Source: Bacillaceae bacterium UBA7792
GTDB taxonomy: Bacteria > Bacillota > Bacilli > Bacillales > Cytobacillaceae
Length of the DNA stretch: 27,286 nt
Assembly: GCA_002480735.1 (NCBI GenBank)
Contig: DLCS01000230.1
Coordinates: forward strand, 1 to 27,286
Direction of reading: 5' to 3'
Shown: piece after piece, positions 7,224 to 15,384 of the stretch
Numbering within the stretch: the stretch's first letter is position 1
Layout of the letters: the number at the start of each line of letters is the position of its first letter
The notes under the pieces: model-generated
Told to the model about the DNA's origin: nothing
The model's input: only the letters and a program-made list of their open reading frames with translations
Database searches by the model: none
Program-made: the position numbers and the translations under genes

Positions 7224-7733
7224 ATGAAGGAAAAATATTGCAAGGATTCATTCGTTGTCAAAACGAGCATTGTATTACCGCCGAATACGAATAATTATGG
7301 AACTTTATTTGGCGGGAAGTTGATGGAATATATTGATGATGTGGCTGCCATATCTGCCATGAGACATGCTCGTAAAAATGTCGTAACGGCTTCGACAGAT
7401 TCGGTTGATTTTCTGCACCCTATTTTTAGTGGTCATTCCGTTTGTTTAGAGTCCTTTGTTACCTATACAGGAAGAACCTCGATGGAGATATTTGTGCGCG
7501 TGATTGCAGAGGATCTTTTAACTGGGGAAAGAAATGTCTGTGCATTATCTTTTTTAACGATGGTGGCCATTGATCAGGATGGAAAACCATCTGAAGTGCC
7601 AAAGGTGATTCCACAAACAGATGTAGAGAAGGAGTTATATCTCTCCGCAAAGGAACGTGCAGAAAGTAGAAAGAAGAGAAGAGCCGAAACAGAATCTTTT
7701 GCGAAAAAGTTTGGTACTAGTCTACCATGGTAA
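7224..7733 (+). CDS. Hotdog-fold acyl-CoA thioesterase (YkhA type)
   Basis: 169 residues from the ATG at 7224, 6-7 nt after AAAGGAG; the frame from 7203 would swallow that site. A single hotdog domain: PPNTNNYGTLFGGKLMEYID, the N-terminal strand and catalytic helix, then VTASTDSVDFLHPIFSGHSV and a basic, helical C-terminus (ERAESRKKRRAET). This is the 4HBT acyl-CoA hydrolase family (BACH/YciA/YkhA), which cleaves acyl-CoA to free fatty acid and CoA in the cytoplasm. It lies 52 bp after the sigma gene with no terminator between, so the two may share a transcript. B. subtilis YkhA is a close match in layout. Confidence 0.9.
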   Translation: MKEKYCKDSFVVKTSIVLPPNTNNYGTLFGGKLMEYIDDVAAISAMRHARKNVVTASTDSVDFLHPIFSGHSVCLESFVTYTGRTSMEIFVRVIAEDLLTGERNVCALSFLTMVAIDQDGKPSEVPKVIPQTDVEKELYLSAKERAESRKKRRAETESFAKKFGTSLPW

Positions 7734-7746
7734 AGATTTTTTTGAC

Positions 7747-7776
7747 ACTGACCTCTCTAATGAGGCAGTTTTTTTT
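7747..7776 (+). terminator. Terminator of the thioesterase gene
   Basis: ACTG-A-CCTC / GAGG-CAGT stem with one bulged A and a TCTAAT loop, followed by eight T. Confidence 0.82.
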
Positions 7777-7884
7777 GTCTGATTTTAAGAGAAAAGAGGT
7801 TATTTCCTCGGAAATGATATGCAATTGGAGAAATGTTGGGTCAAAGAATTTTTGAGAAATTTGTAGTCTGAAAATTAAATATAT

Positions 7885-7893
7885 TGTTATAAT
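7885..7893 (+). promoter_or_regulatory. Extended -10 promoter of the DMT transporter gene
   Basis: TGTTATAAT is a perfect TGn-TATAAT extended -10; no good -35 is present, as is usual for this type. Predicts an 80-nt leader. Confidence 0.5.
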
Positions 7894-7977
7894 GATAGTA
7901 TTGTTTTTGTATTAGGGTGTTTTCGTACGGATGGTGGTTTTTGAATGGCTTTGTATAACATCGAGAGGAGTGGGGTC

Positions 7978-8964
7978 TTGCGTCCAATCATACTTGGTCT
8001 ACTTGCAGCGTTATTTTTTGCAACAACCTTTGTTTTAAACAGAGGGATGGAGTTATCAGGCGGCAGCTGGATCTGGAGTGCTTCGCTCAGGTTTATTTTT
8101 ATGGTGCCCTTTTTGTTGGTGATCGTCATCAGGCGAAATAATCTAAAGCCGCTCCTTGAATTGATGAAGGAGAAGCCTTGGGAATGGGTGTTATGGAGTA
8201 CAGTTGGATTTGGGCTATTTTATGCACCGCTTTGTTTTGCAACTGTGTTTTCACCAGGCTGGCTTGTGGCAGGTACATGGCAATTCACGATCATTGCCGG
8301 CTCCCTTTTAGCACCACTGTTTTATGAAACGATTCACACAAAAGAAGGCTCAATCAAAATTCGGGGTAAAATTCCACTGAAGGGTTTATTGTTTTCGTTG
8401 ATCATTTTGCTCGGTATTGGATGCATGCAGCTTGAACAGGCGGAAAGCCTAACGACAAGGGATTTTTGGTTAGGGATCATCCCTGTTGTCATTGCTTCGT
8501 TTGCGTATCCTTTAGGTAATCGAAAAATGATGGTGATCGCAAATGGACGGTTAGACGTGTTTCAGCGGGTACTCGGTATGACGTTAGCAAGCATGCCGTT
8601 ATGGCTGGTTTTGTCGGTATACGGGGTGATTGAGGTGGGGATGCCAAGTGCTAGCCAAACATTTCAATCCATGGTCGTCGCCATTAGCTCAGGGGTCATT
8701 GCAACCGCCTTGTTTTTTAAAGCAACCGATATGGTGAAGGACAATATGCAAAGACTAGCTTCCGTTGAAGCAACACAGTCTATAGAAGTGCTTTTTGCGT
8801 TAATGGGAGAAATCATCTTCCTTTCGCTGGCCTTTCCATCTCCACTTTCCTGGCTAGGAATTGTGCTTGTTATTATTGGGATGATTCTTCATAGCTATCT
8901 TTCACATGTGGGGGTAAAGGCAAATTCAAATGTGAATTTACAACCAAAGAAGGCGAGAATATAA
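7978..8964 (+). CDS. EmrE-like multidrug resistance efflux transporter (DMT superfamily)
   Basis: 328 residues from the TTG at 7978, 7 nt after AGAGGAG; this start gives MRPIILGLLAALFFATTFVLNR, the usual family opening. An ATG at 7945 is in frame but lacks a ribosome binding site. About ten hydrophobic segments, with GGSWIWSASLRFIFMVPF early and two repeated five-helix halves, fit the EmrE/DMT family (drug/metabolite transporters) of the cytoplasmic membrane. Substrate cannot be told from sequence. It is a single-gene unit with an extended -10 promoter and a perfect bidirectional terminator shared with the convergent gene downstream. Confidence 0.85.
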   Translation: MRPIILGLLAALFFATTFVLNRGMELSGGSWIWSASLRFIFMVPFLLVIVIRRNNLKPLLELMKEKPWEWVLWSTVGFGLFYAPLCFATVFSPGWLVAGTWQFTIIAGSLLAPLFYETIHTKEGSIKIRGKIPLKGLLFSLIILLGIGCMQLEQAESLTTRDFWLGIIPVVIASFAYPLGNRKMMVIANGRLDVFQRVLGMTLASMPLWLVLSVYGVIEVGMPSASQTFQSMVVAISSGVIATALFFKATDMVKDNMQRLASVEATQSIEVLFALMGEIIFLSLAFPSPLSWLGIVLVIIGMILHSYLSHVGVKANSNVNLQPKKARI

Positions 8965-8991
8965 AAAAGAACGACCGCGGTCGTTCTTTTT
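8964..8991. terminator. Bidirectional terminator between convergent genes
   Basis: A perfect 28-bp palindrome: AAAAAGAACGACCG and its complement, centred on CCGCGG, with five A on one side and five T on the other. Serves the DMT gene on plus and the Bax inhibitor gene on minus. Confidence 0.9.
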
Positions 8992-9001
8992 GCATATGGG
9001 C

Positions 9002-9640
9002 TTAATCTCTACTCCCAAGTATTCCAAAAATACGCAGGATGCTAATAAATAGGTTGATAAAATCTAAATATAAGTTAAGTGCCATGAGCGGTACTTCTTC
9101 TGCGGTAACTCCATAATGCTTCATCCGGTTGAAATCAAATAGAACATAGCCGCTAAAGACCAATACGCCGATAAAGGAGAATGCCAGCATCCCTGTTGAG
9201 CTTAATGGCCAAAAAATATTAAAGATGGATATGGCAATTAATGCAATCAATGCAGCCATTAGCATTCCACCAAGGAAGGAGAAATCACGTTTTGTCGTGG
9301 ATGCGTAGATGGCAATGCCAGCAAAAACGGCAGTTGTTGTTCCTAAAGCGGTTATTACCGTGTTCGCTCCAATGGTTGCTAGATAGTACGAGATGATCGG
9401 ATACGTAGTGACGCCTGAAATAAAGGTAAAAACAAACAAGAAGGTATAGGAAATAGACTTCTTACGGCGAAGCAAGAATGCACCGATTAACATGACAAAT
9501 TCTAGAATGATGAGCGGAAGAAAAAGAGCCGGTGGAACAAAAACTCCCGCCATTGTCCCTGCGAACGCTATCCCTAAGGAAATGGCAAAGGTTCTCAGGA
9601 CAGAGGGCAAATGCTGATTAGTGGATGTGTAGGCATACAT
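9002..9640 (-). CDS. Bax inhibitor-1/YccA family membrane protein (YetJ-like calcium leak channel)
   Basis: 212 residues, seven hydrophobic segments, ending in ILRIFGILGSRD. The BI-1 (TMBIM) signature is in the last two helices: SGYVLFDFNRMKHYG with Asp169 and MALNLYLDFINLF with Asp193. These correspond to the Asp171-Asp195 pair of B. subtilis YetJ (214 aa), the pH sensor that gates calcium leak, so the key residues are kept. ATG at 9640 has AGAGGTGA upstream. A consensus ECF sigma promoter lies 45 bp upstream, so expression should respond to envelope stress. Its own transcription unit, convergent with the DMT transporter. Confidence 0.9.
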   Translation of the reverse strand: MYAYTSTNQHLPSVLRTFAISLGIAFAGTMAGVFVPPALFLPLIILEFVMLIGAFLLRRKKSISYTFLFVFTFISGVTTYPIISYYLATIGANTVITALGTTTAVFAGIAIYASTTKRDFSFLGGMLMAALIALIAISIFNIFWPLSSTGMLAFSFIGVLVFSGYVLFDFNRMKHYGVTAEEVPLMALNLYLDFINLFISILRIFGILGSRD

Positions 9641-9684
9641 ATATCTTTCACCTCTGAATTAGAATGATTTATTGGTATGATACT

Positions 9685-9712
9685 TATACGTATGAAGGGT
9701 CTTGAGGTTTCA
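9685..9712 (-). promoter_or_regulatory. Consensus ECF (sigma-W type) promoter of the Bax inhibitor gene
   Basis: On the minus strand TGAAAC (9712-9707), exactly 16 bp, then CGTATA (9690-9685). This equals the sigma-W consensus TGAAAC-N16-CGTATA. Start predicted near 9679, giving a leader of about 40 nt. Confidence 0.75.
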
Positions 9713-9760
9713 TTCGATTGTTTAATTGGTTCAAAAGTAACACAGTTTAAGAAAAGAGCC

Positions 9761-10129
9761 TTATTTTTTTAACAGATCACGAATTTCCCTTAGTAACTCT
9801 TCCTTCGGATCAGCCTTGGTTTCTTCCTTCTTTTCTTCTTCCTTTCGTTTAAATCGATTAAAAAATCGAACAAAGAGAAAGATGGAGAATGCAATAATGA
9901 GAAAATCGACAACGGTTTGAATAAAGGAGCCATATTTTACTGTTGCAGCACCAACTGGAAAAGAGAGCTTACTGAAATCAACTCCACCGACCAATAGGCC
10001 GATAAGAGGCATAATGATATCATCCACGAGGGAGGAGACTATTTTTCCAAAGGCAGCTCCGATAATCACCCCAACGGCTAAGTCTAATACATTCCCTTTG
10101 AGTGCGAATTTCTTAAATTCATTCAACAA
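9761..10129 (-). CDS. mscL: Large-conductance mechanosensitive channel MscL
   Basis: 122 residues. N-terminal amphipathic helix and TM1: [40 protein letters not shown], the most conserved part of MscL; TM2 about 66-88 ([25 protein letters not shown]); a charged cytoplasmic bundle ends in [11 protein letters not shown]. It forms a pentameric channel that opens under high membrane tension to release solutes on hypo-osmotic shock. The start codon is TTG (10129), 9 nt after AAAGGAGG, and gives MLNEFKKF, parallel to B. subtilis MWNEFKKF, so the rare start is well supported. A good sigma-A promoter lies upstream. Confidence 0.96.
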   Translation of the reverse strand: MLNEFKKFALKGNVLDLAVGVIIGAAFGKIVSSLVDDIIMPLIGLLVGGVDFSKLSFPVGAATVKYGSFIQTVVDFLIIAFSIFLFVRFFNRFKRKEEEKKEETKADPKEELLREIRDLLKK

Positions 10130-10170
10130 ATTAGAAAACCTCCTTTGATTTTGGTAATACTTGATGTACT

Positions 10171-10199
10171 AATATAAATTATTTTAGAAAATTTGTAAA
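10171..10199 (-). promoter_or_regulatory. Sigma-A promoter of mscL
   Basis: Minus strand -35 TTTACA (10199-10194), 17-bp spacer, -10 TATATT (10176-10171), each five of six to consensus. Leader of about 35 nt. Confidence 0.7.
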
Positions 10200-10202
10200 A
10201 TA

Positions 10203-10237
10203 AAAGAAGAAAGCAGGAACCGATGAGGTTCCTGCTT
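10203..10237 (-). terminator. Terminator of acyP
   Basis: Perfect 11-bp stem AAGCAGGAACC / GGTTCCTGCTT with a 5-nt loop, overlapping the acyP stop; on the minus strand it is followed by a pyrimidine tract TCTTCTTTTA. Confidence 0.82.
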
Positions 10238-10508
10238 AATATCTGATCTTAAAAGAATGAAAGGGCTCGGTATCAGCTTGTTCCTCGACTTTTAAATCTG
10301 TTACCTTGGAAAAAGGAGTTCCTAATCGAAGATCATTCATGAATTGGTCAAGGTTATCCTTATCTCCAACCGCAACAATTTCTACTGATCCCTCTGCTGA
10401 ATTTTTTACCCATCCTGTGATGTCATACTGTACAGCTTTCATTTGGGTAAAATATCTAAATCCAACCCCTTGAACATTGCCACCTACGGTTATATGCAAA
10501 CGAACCAA
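10236..10508 (-). CDS. acyP: Acylphosphatase
   Basis: 90 residues, the standard length. Contains VQGVGFRYFTQ with catalytic Arg18 and GWVKNSAEGSVEI with catalytic Asn36, the two active-site residues of the family. It hydrolyses acyl phosphates such as acetyl phosphate and 1,3-bisphosphoglycerate in the cytoplasm; its physiological role in bacteria is unclear. Start is TTG (10508), about 6 nt after AAGAGGTGA, giving MVRLHITVGGNVQGVGFR. It lies 69 bp after ampS on the same strand and could be partly co-transcribed with it. Confidence 0.95.
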   Translation of the reverse strand: MVRLHITVGGNVQGVGFRYFTQMKAVQYDITGWVKNSAEGSVEIVAVGDKDNLDQFMNDLRLGTPFSKVTDLKVEEQADTEPFHSFKIRY

Positions 10509-10539
10509 CCTAATTCACCTCTTTTTTAAGGCTGTAAAC

Positions 10540-10558
10540 GCAACGGTTGTGACGTTGC
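10540..10558 (-). terminator. Weak hairpin between ampS and acyP
   Basis: GCAACG / CGTTGC stem with a 7-nt loop and only GTTTAC after it on the minus strand. Little U-tract, so read-through from ampS into acyP is likely. Confidence 0.3.
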
Positions 10559-10577
10559 TCGGGCCGAATCATTTCAC

Positions 10578-11810
10578 TTAGAAAGCCCAGTCACCCTTGC
10601 GGAAGATAGGTTCTGCCGTGCCGTCCTCTGTTATTCCATCAATATCCATTTCAGCGGAGCCAACCATGAAGTCCACATGGGTAATACTTTCATTAAGTCC
10701 ATTCTCAGCCAACTCTTCGCTTGTCATTTGCTTACCACCTTCAATGCAGAATGCATAGGCACTACCGATGGCAAAGTGGTTTGAAGCATTTTCATCAAAA
10801 AGTGTATTGTAGAAAAGAATATTAGACTGTGATATCGGAGAATTATGTGGCACTAGTGCAACCTCTCCAAGATAATGGGAACCTTCATCTGTTTCCACAA
10901 GACGCTTCAGGATTTCTTCGCCTTCTTCAGCTTTTACGTCCACAATGCGACCATTTTCGAAGGTGATTGTAAAATTATCAATAAGGTTTCCACCATAGCT
11001 TAAAGGCTTTGTGCTAGAAACGGTACCGTTTACTCCAGTTTTATGTGGAACGGTAAACACTTCTTCAGTAGGCATGTTGGCCATAAATTCATGACCTTTT
11101 TCATTCACGCTACCAGCTCCAACCCACACATGCTTATCAGGAAGTTCAACCGTTAGGTCCGTTCCAGGTGCTTTATAATGAAGCTTTTTGTAGCGTTTTT
11201 CATTAAGATAGTTCACTTTTTCATGAAGAGTTTCATCATGCTTTTTCCATGCTTCAACCGGATTGTCTAAATCTGAACGGGTTGCCTTGAAGATCGCATC
11301 CCAAAGCTTCTGGGTAGCAGTTTCCGCTGATTCATTTGGGAAGACCTTTGCCGCCCAGCTTTGTGATGGTGCAGCGATTACGGTCCAACTCACTTTATCA
11401 GACTGGATATATCGACGATAGGTCTTGAGGGCTTTTCCGGCTGCCTTTTGGAAGTTGGCAATGCGCTCAGGATTGATTCCTTTTAGTAAATCAGGGCTTG
11501 AAGAGACAATGGACATGAAGGCCGCACCATTCTCAGCCAGCGCTTCAGTCTCTTTCGCTCTCCATTCAGGATACTCGTGGAATGCTTCATCAGGTGCCAG
11601 CTCATACTTGGTTCTTGATACTATATCATCGCTCCAGTTCACAACAACATTATATGCACCCGCTTCATAGGCCTTCTTAACCACCAGTCGAACAAACTCA
11701 GCGGAGTCAAGAGAAGTATTAATAACGAGTGTTTGATCCTTCTGAACATTGACCCCAACTTTAACTGCGAGCTCAGCGTATTTCTCAAGGTTCTGTTGAA
11801 ACTCTGTCAT
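10578..11810 (-). CDS. ampS: M29 family metallo-aminopeptidase AmpS
   Basis: 410 residues, the usual length for peptidase family M29 (thermophilic aminopeptidase, AmpS). Residues that match the family's dinuclear metal site are in order: Glu in NMPTEEVFT, Glu in GSHYLGEVALVPHNSPIS, His and Tyr in ASNHFAIGSAYAFCI, His-x-Asp in ITHVDFMVGS. The enzyme removes N-terminal residues from peptides in the cytoplasm, often with metal promiscuity. ATG at 11810 follows AAAGGAGA. Its promoter sits directly beside the terminator of the upstream gene yeeI on the same strand, so it is an independent unit. Confidence 0.95.
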   Translation of the reverse strand: MTEFQQNLEKYAELAVKVGVNVQKDQTLVINTSLDSAEFVRLVVKKAYEAGAYNVVVNWSDDIVSRTKYELAPDEAFHEYPEWRAKETEALAENGAAFMSIVSSSPDLLKGINPERIANFQKAAGKALKTYRRYIQSDKVSWTVIAAPSQSWAAKVFPNESAETATQKLWDAIFKATRSDLDNPVEAWKKHDETLHEKVNYLNEKRYKKLHYKAPGTDLTVELPDKHVWVGAGSVNEKGHEFMANMPTEEVFTVPHKTGVNGTVSSTKPLSYGGNLIDNFTITFENGRIVDVKAEEGEEILKRLVETDEGSHYLGEVALVPHNSPISQSNILFYNTLFDENASNHFAIGSAYAFCIEGGKQMTSEELAENGLNESITHVDFMVGSAEMDIDGITEDGTAEPIFRKGDWAF

Positions 11811-11832
11811 AGGGAAATCTCCTTTGCTATGT

Positions 11833-11861
11833 ATTATTCATATTGTAGCTTTTAATCTCAA
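11833..11861 (-). promoter_or_regulatory. Sigma-A promoter of ampS
   Basis: Minus strand -35 TTGAGA (11861-11856), 17-bp spacer, -10 AATAAT (11838-11833). The -35 uses the last base of the T-tract of the preceding terminator, so the two elements abut. Confidence 0.6.
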
Positions 11862-11916
11862 AAAAAAAAAGTACCAGGTACCTTTTTGAACGGTGATTCA
11901 AAAAGGTACCTGGTAC
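11861..11916 (-). terminator. Terminator of yeeI made of a perfect 20-bp inverted repeat with GGTACC units
   Basis: GTACCAGGTACCTTTTTGAA (11871-11890) and its exact complement (11897-11916) flank a 6-nt loop. On the minus strand the stem is followed by ten T, so it works as a terminator for the gene ending at 11920. Each arm is itself an imperfect palindrome of two GGTACC units (GGTACCTGGTACC). Such sequences recur between genes in many Bacillus-related genomes, so this may be one copy of a dispersed repeat family. Confidence 0.85.
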
Positions 11917-11919
11917 CGA

Positions 11920-12639
11920 TTATTCTCCGAGGTCGACGTTGTGGTAGACTTGTTGGACGTCTTCTAAATCCTCGAGGGCATCGATCATTTTTTCGAATTG
12001 AGCCAGTGCATCCTCAGGAAGTGTCACTTCATTTTGTGGAAGCATCGTAAGCTCGGCAACTGAGAATTCGGTCACACCAGCATTCTTGAAGGCTTCCTGA
12101 ACAGCATGAAATGCTTCAGGTTCAGCGTATACGATGACGGAATCGTCTTCTTCAATAATATCACGGACATCGACATCTGCCTCCATTAAGAGCTCAAGCA
12201 CGTCGTCAGCGCTCTTACCCTCAACACCGATGACTGCGGTCTTATCGAACATATAGGCAACAGAGCCACTAACTCCCATATTCCCGCCGTTCTTGCCGAA
12301 TGCTGCACGAACTTCAGATGCAGTGCGGTTAACGTTGTTGGTCAAGGCATCAACAATGACCATCGATCCATTCGGGCCAAAGCCTTCATAACGAAGCTCA
12401 TCAAAGCTCTCATCCGAACCGCCCTTTGCCTTTTCGATGGCACGGTCAATGATATGTCGAGGGACATTATATGTCTTTGCACGCTCAAGAACAAATTTTA
12501 ACGCTTGGTTTGCTTCTGGATCAGGCTCGCCTCTTCTTGCAGCAACATAGATTTCACGACCAAATTTTGCGTAGATTCGACTTGTATTGGCGTCTTTTGC
12601 CGCCTTCTTATCCTTAATATTGTTCCATTTACGGCCCAT
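11920..12639 (-). CDS. yeeI: YebC/PmpR family protein YeeI
   Basis: 239 residues. [20 protein letters not shown] opens the YebC/TACO1 family, followed by [34 protein letters not shown] and [13 protein letters not shown], the most conserved segments. The MGRKWNN start and 239-aa length fit B. subtilis YeeI, not its paralogue YrbC. The family was described as transcription regulators; recent work on YebC proteins indicates a role in ribosomal translation of proline-rich stretches. The ribosome binding site is weak (AAAGCGAGTG). A strong terminator follows. Confidence 0.93.
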   Translation of the reverse strand: MGRKWNNIKDKKAAKDANTSRIYAKFGREIYVAARRGEPDPEANQALKFVLERAKTYNVPRHIIDRAIEKAKGGSDESFDELRYEGFGPNGSMVIVDALTNNVNRTASEVRAAFGKNGGNMGVSGSVAYMFDKTAVIGVEGKSADDVLELLMEADVDVRDIIEEDDSVIVYAEPEAFHAVQEAFKNAGVTEFSVAELTMLPQNEVTLPEDALAQFEKMIDALEDLEDVQQVYHNVDLGE

Positions 12640-12737
12640 TTTTGAACACTCGCTTTCAACTAGGGTAGATAAATCAATTTTTTAGAAAAAAGATTCTAAT
12701 GATTTTTTTCCATCGAATATTATAACAAAAACAATAC

Positions 12738-12766
12738 GAAAAAAGGTATTAGAAATATTATCTAAT
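12738..12766 (-). terminator. Probable terminator of topB
   Basis: Minus strand ATTAGA / TCTAAT stem with a 7-nt loop at the stop codon, then ACC and a run of six T. AT-rich, so moderate strength. Confidence 0.5.
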
Positions 12767-14849
12767 CCTTTTTCTCGATTGCTGCTTTTAGCAAATCTCC
12801 GAGACTTGTTCCGAAATCGTCCTTCTGTGAGTATTTTTGCACAAGCTTTCTTTCTTCTTTTTTGGAAACAGACTTTTTCTTGTCTTCTGCTTTTTCAACA
12901 ATATTGCAGCGGCGGCATTGAAAATAAAGTCCTGCTTTCCCTTCGTGCATTTCCATCTTCTTGTGGCAGGTTGGGCAGCGGCGGTTGGAAAGCTTCGGGT
13001 CTTTTCTTTTTCGATAATGGCACTCAAGACTGGAGCAAACAAGAATTTTTCCTTCCTTCGTGTTTCTTTCCTTTAAGAAAGAGCCACATTCAGGACATTT
13101 TGAGCCGGTAAGGTTGTGAGCCCGATATTTCTGGTTGCTCATCTTAATCTCTGCTATTAATTGCTTCGTTTGTTGACGGATATTATTCCGGAAATCTTGT
13201 GGATCACTCTTTCCACGGGATATTTTTTCAAGCTCCTGTTCCCAGCGTGCTGTCAGCTCAGGAGATTTCAATTCATCATTGACAAGCTCAATCAGCTGAC
13301 GACCTTTTGCTGTCGTATGAAAACGTCCGTTGTTTCGTTCGACAACCTCTGTCTGCAAGAGACGTTCAATAATTTCTGCCCTTGTTGCGGGGGTGCCAAG
13401 ACCGTATTTTTCCATTTGTGTGAGGACATCTGCTTCCGAGTATCTAGCCGGTGGCTCTGTTAGCCTTGACTCGAGCTGCACATTTTGAACCGTATAGGTT
13501 TGGCCTTCAGCAATTTTTGAGAGACTTTGTGTTGTAGAAGCCTCTTCTTTATTAGTTAGGGCTTTGAATCCTAATTGGATGACGGCTGTTTCGTGCGCAG
13601 TAAAAGTTTCTCCATCGACATCTATGATAGCTTTAATGCCTTCATATTCATAGGCTTGGTGAAAAAGCATCAAAAATCTGCGAACAATGAGGTCATATAA
13701 TTTTCTTTCATCTGGAGCTAGGTCACTGATGTGAGCACGTTCCTCCGTTGGAATAATCGCATGATGATCGGTTACTTTTTCATTGTTGAAGATCTTTTTA
13801 GCGACTACTTTACCCTTTTTTGCAATGAGTGGCTTAACCTCATCTTTGTAGCTTGACGCAAGGCCATGTAAACGGTCAAGCATCGTCGCTTCCATATCCG
13901 TTGTTAAATAACGAGAGTCCGTTCTCGGATAGGTGACAAGCTTATATTGCTCATATAATTTTTGTAGGACATTGAGCGTCTTCTTGGCAGAAAAACCGAA
14001 GCGGTGATTCGCATCTCTTTGCAGCTCTGTTAGATCGTAAGGAAGGGGATGCTGTTCCGTCTTTTTTTTGCGTTGAATCGAGACGACCTTGCCTTTGCCT
14101 TCCTTTATCTTTTCTACAATTTTTTGCGCACTATCGGAAGAAAAAATTCTCTTTTCACCATTTTTTTCCCAACTTGTCTTTAGAGGTCCGATTTGGGCGT
14201 CAATCGTCCAATATTCCTTTGGTACAAAGCTCTGGATCCCTTTTTCTCTTTCCAAAATAAGAGCAAGGGTTGGGGTTTGAACACGCCCTGCTGATAGCGG
14301 ATCCTGATATTTGGTTGTAAGAGCCCTAGTGACGTTTAGACCAATGAGCCAATCCGCTTCTGCACGGCAGACAGCCGATTGATATAAGGCCTCGAACTCC
14401 TTGCCAGGTCTAAGCTTTTGAAAGCCTTCCTTAATAGACCTATCCGTGTGAGAGGAGATCCAGAGTCGCTTAATGGGTTTCTTCCAATGCAGCTTTTCCA
14501 AAATCCAACGGGCGACGAGCTCACCTTCACGACCGGCATCTGTTGCGATAATACAGTCCTTGATATCCTTCCGTTTTGAAAGCTGTTCAATCGCCTTAAA
14601 CTGCTGGCTTGTTTGCTTCATGACCTTTGTACCCATTTGATCCGGAATAATCGGGAGGTCTTCCAGGTTCCAGTTCTGATATTTCTTATCATAATGCTCG
14701 GGCATCTTCAGCTCAATTAAATGTCCCAGCGCCCAGGTCACAATGTATTGGTTTCCTTCAATGTAGCTTTTATTCGATTGTTTGCAGCCCAGGACACGCG
14801 CAATTTCACGAGCAACACTAGGCTTCTCAGCAAGTACAAGTGATTTCAT
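12762..14849 (-). CDS. topB: DNA topoisomerase III
   Basis: About 695 residues. Toprim domain begins at once with LVLAEKPSVAREIARVLG and contains TDAGREGE (104-111), which binds magnesium. SAGRVQTPTLALI and the active-site motif KLVTYPRTDSRYL give the nucleophile Tyr (about residue 307). The C-terminus has zinc-finger-like cysteines: CPECGSFLKE, CSSLEC, CPTCHKK and CRRC. This type IA enzyme cuts one strand and decatenates DNA during replication and recombination. Two ATGs are adjacent (14852, 14849); the second is better spaced from AAGGTGA and matches the family start. Slightly shorter than B. subtilis TopB (727 aa). Confidence 0.96.
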   Translation of the reverse strand: MKSLVLAEKPSVAREIARVLGCKQSNKSYIEGNQYIVTWALGHLIELKMPEHYDKKYQNWNLEDLPIIPDQMGTKVMKQTSQQFKAIEQLSKRKDIKDCIIATDAGREGELVARWILEKLHWKKPIKRLWISSHTDRSIKEGFQKLRPGKEFEALYQSAVCRAEADWLIGLNVTRALTTKYQDPLSAGRVQTPTLALILEREKGIQSFVPKEYWTIDAQIGPLKTSWEKNGEKRIFSSDSAQKIVEKIKEGKGKVVSIQRKKKTEQHPLPYDLTELQRDANHRFGFSAKKTLNVLQKLYEQYKLVTYPRTDSRYLTTDMEATMLDRLHGLASSYKDEVKPLIAKKGKVVAKKIFNNEKVTDHHAIIPTEERAHISDLAPDERKLYDLIVRRFLMLFHQAYEYEGIKAIIDVDGETFTAHETAVIQLGFKALTNKEEASTTQSLSKIAEGQTYTVQNVQLESRLTEPPARYSEADVLTQMEKYGLGTPATRAEIIERLLQTEVVERNNGRFHTTAKGRQLIELVNDELKSPELTARWEQELEKISRGKSDPQDFRNNIRQQTKQLIAEIKMSNQKYRAHNLTGSKCPECGSFLKERNTKEGKILVCSSLECHYRKRKDPKLSNRRCPTCHKKMEMHEGKAGLYFQCRRCNIVEKAEDKKKSVSKKEERKLVQKYSQKDDFGTSLGDLLKAAIEKKD

Positions 14850-14941
14850 CATTTCACCTTGATTTCTATTTAGATTCCATATCAGTATAACGGAAATTTG
14901 CTGAGATTGGTAACTATGCTATTTCTCATGAGAATGAAGAG

Positions 14942-14983
14942 GAAAAAATAAAGGGAGGCAGCATATTAAATAAGCTGTCTCCC
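14942..14983 (-). terminator. Terminator of the YbjQ-family gene
   Basis: GGGAGGCAGC / GCTGTCTCCC (one G-U) with an 11-nt AT loop; on the minus strand followed by TTTATTTTTTCC. Confidence 0.85.
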
Positions 14984-14990
14984 ATAAAAA

Positions 14991-15308
14991 TTAATCTCTT
15001 ACATATACTGCTGTACCAGTTGCGACACACATCATCATGCCATCTCTCAAGGTTTCGAAATCTAAATCAACACCAACTACGGCGTTAGCCCCGAGTCTGC
15101 GTGCCTTGTCTTCCATTTCACGAATAGCAATTTCTCTTCCTTCAGCAAGCTTATTTTCATAAGCACTGCTGCGACCTCCAATAATGTCCGTCACACTTGC
15201 CAAAAAGTCACGAACTACGTTAGCGCCCATAATCGCTTCCCCAGTTACAATCCCTATGTAGCGTTCAATTACTTTTCCTTCTAATGTTGAAGTAGTGGTT
15301 ACTAGCAT
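14991..15308 (-). CDS. YbjQ/UPF0145 family protein
   Basis: 105 residues, the standard length. [35 protein letters not shown] and [20 protein letters not shown] define the YbjQ (DUF74) family, small cytoplasmic oligomers sometimes called heavy-metal-binding because of their fold. No biochemical function is established. ATG at 15308 has AGGAGGAAT upstream. A consensus ECF sigma promoter lies about 35 bp upstream of the start, so the gene is probably induced by envelope stress. The 54-aa gene immediately upstream on the same strand may read through into it. Confidence 0.92.
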   Translation of the reverse strand: MLVTTTSTLEGKVIERYIGIVTGEAIMGANVVRDFLASVTDIIGGRSSAYENKLAEGREIAIREMEDKARRLGANAVVGVDLDFETLRDGMMMCVATGTAVYVRD

Positions 15309-15344
15309 TACTTATTCCTCCTCAAAAATTGGATCATTAATTAG

Positions 15345-15370
15345 TACGTTTTGGAGGTAAGGAGGTTTCA
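15345..15370 (-). promoter_or_regulatory. Consensus ECF (sigma-W type) promoter of the YbjQ-family gene
   Basis: Minus strand TGAAAC (15370-15365), exactly 16 bp, then CGTACT (15348-15343). Matches TGAAAC-N16-CGTA in every defined base. The spacer CTCCTTACCTCCAAAA explains the chance-looking AAGGAGG on the opposite strand. Confidence 0.72.
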
Positions 15371-15384
15371 CGATTGGAAAAATT

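Noticed and set aside
12779..13463. Several open frames on plus strand opposite topB
   Set aside because: Low-complexity Phe/Leu/Cys-rich translations typical of the antisense of a lysine/glutamate-rich gene; no ribosome binding sites.
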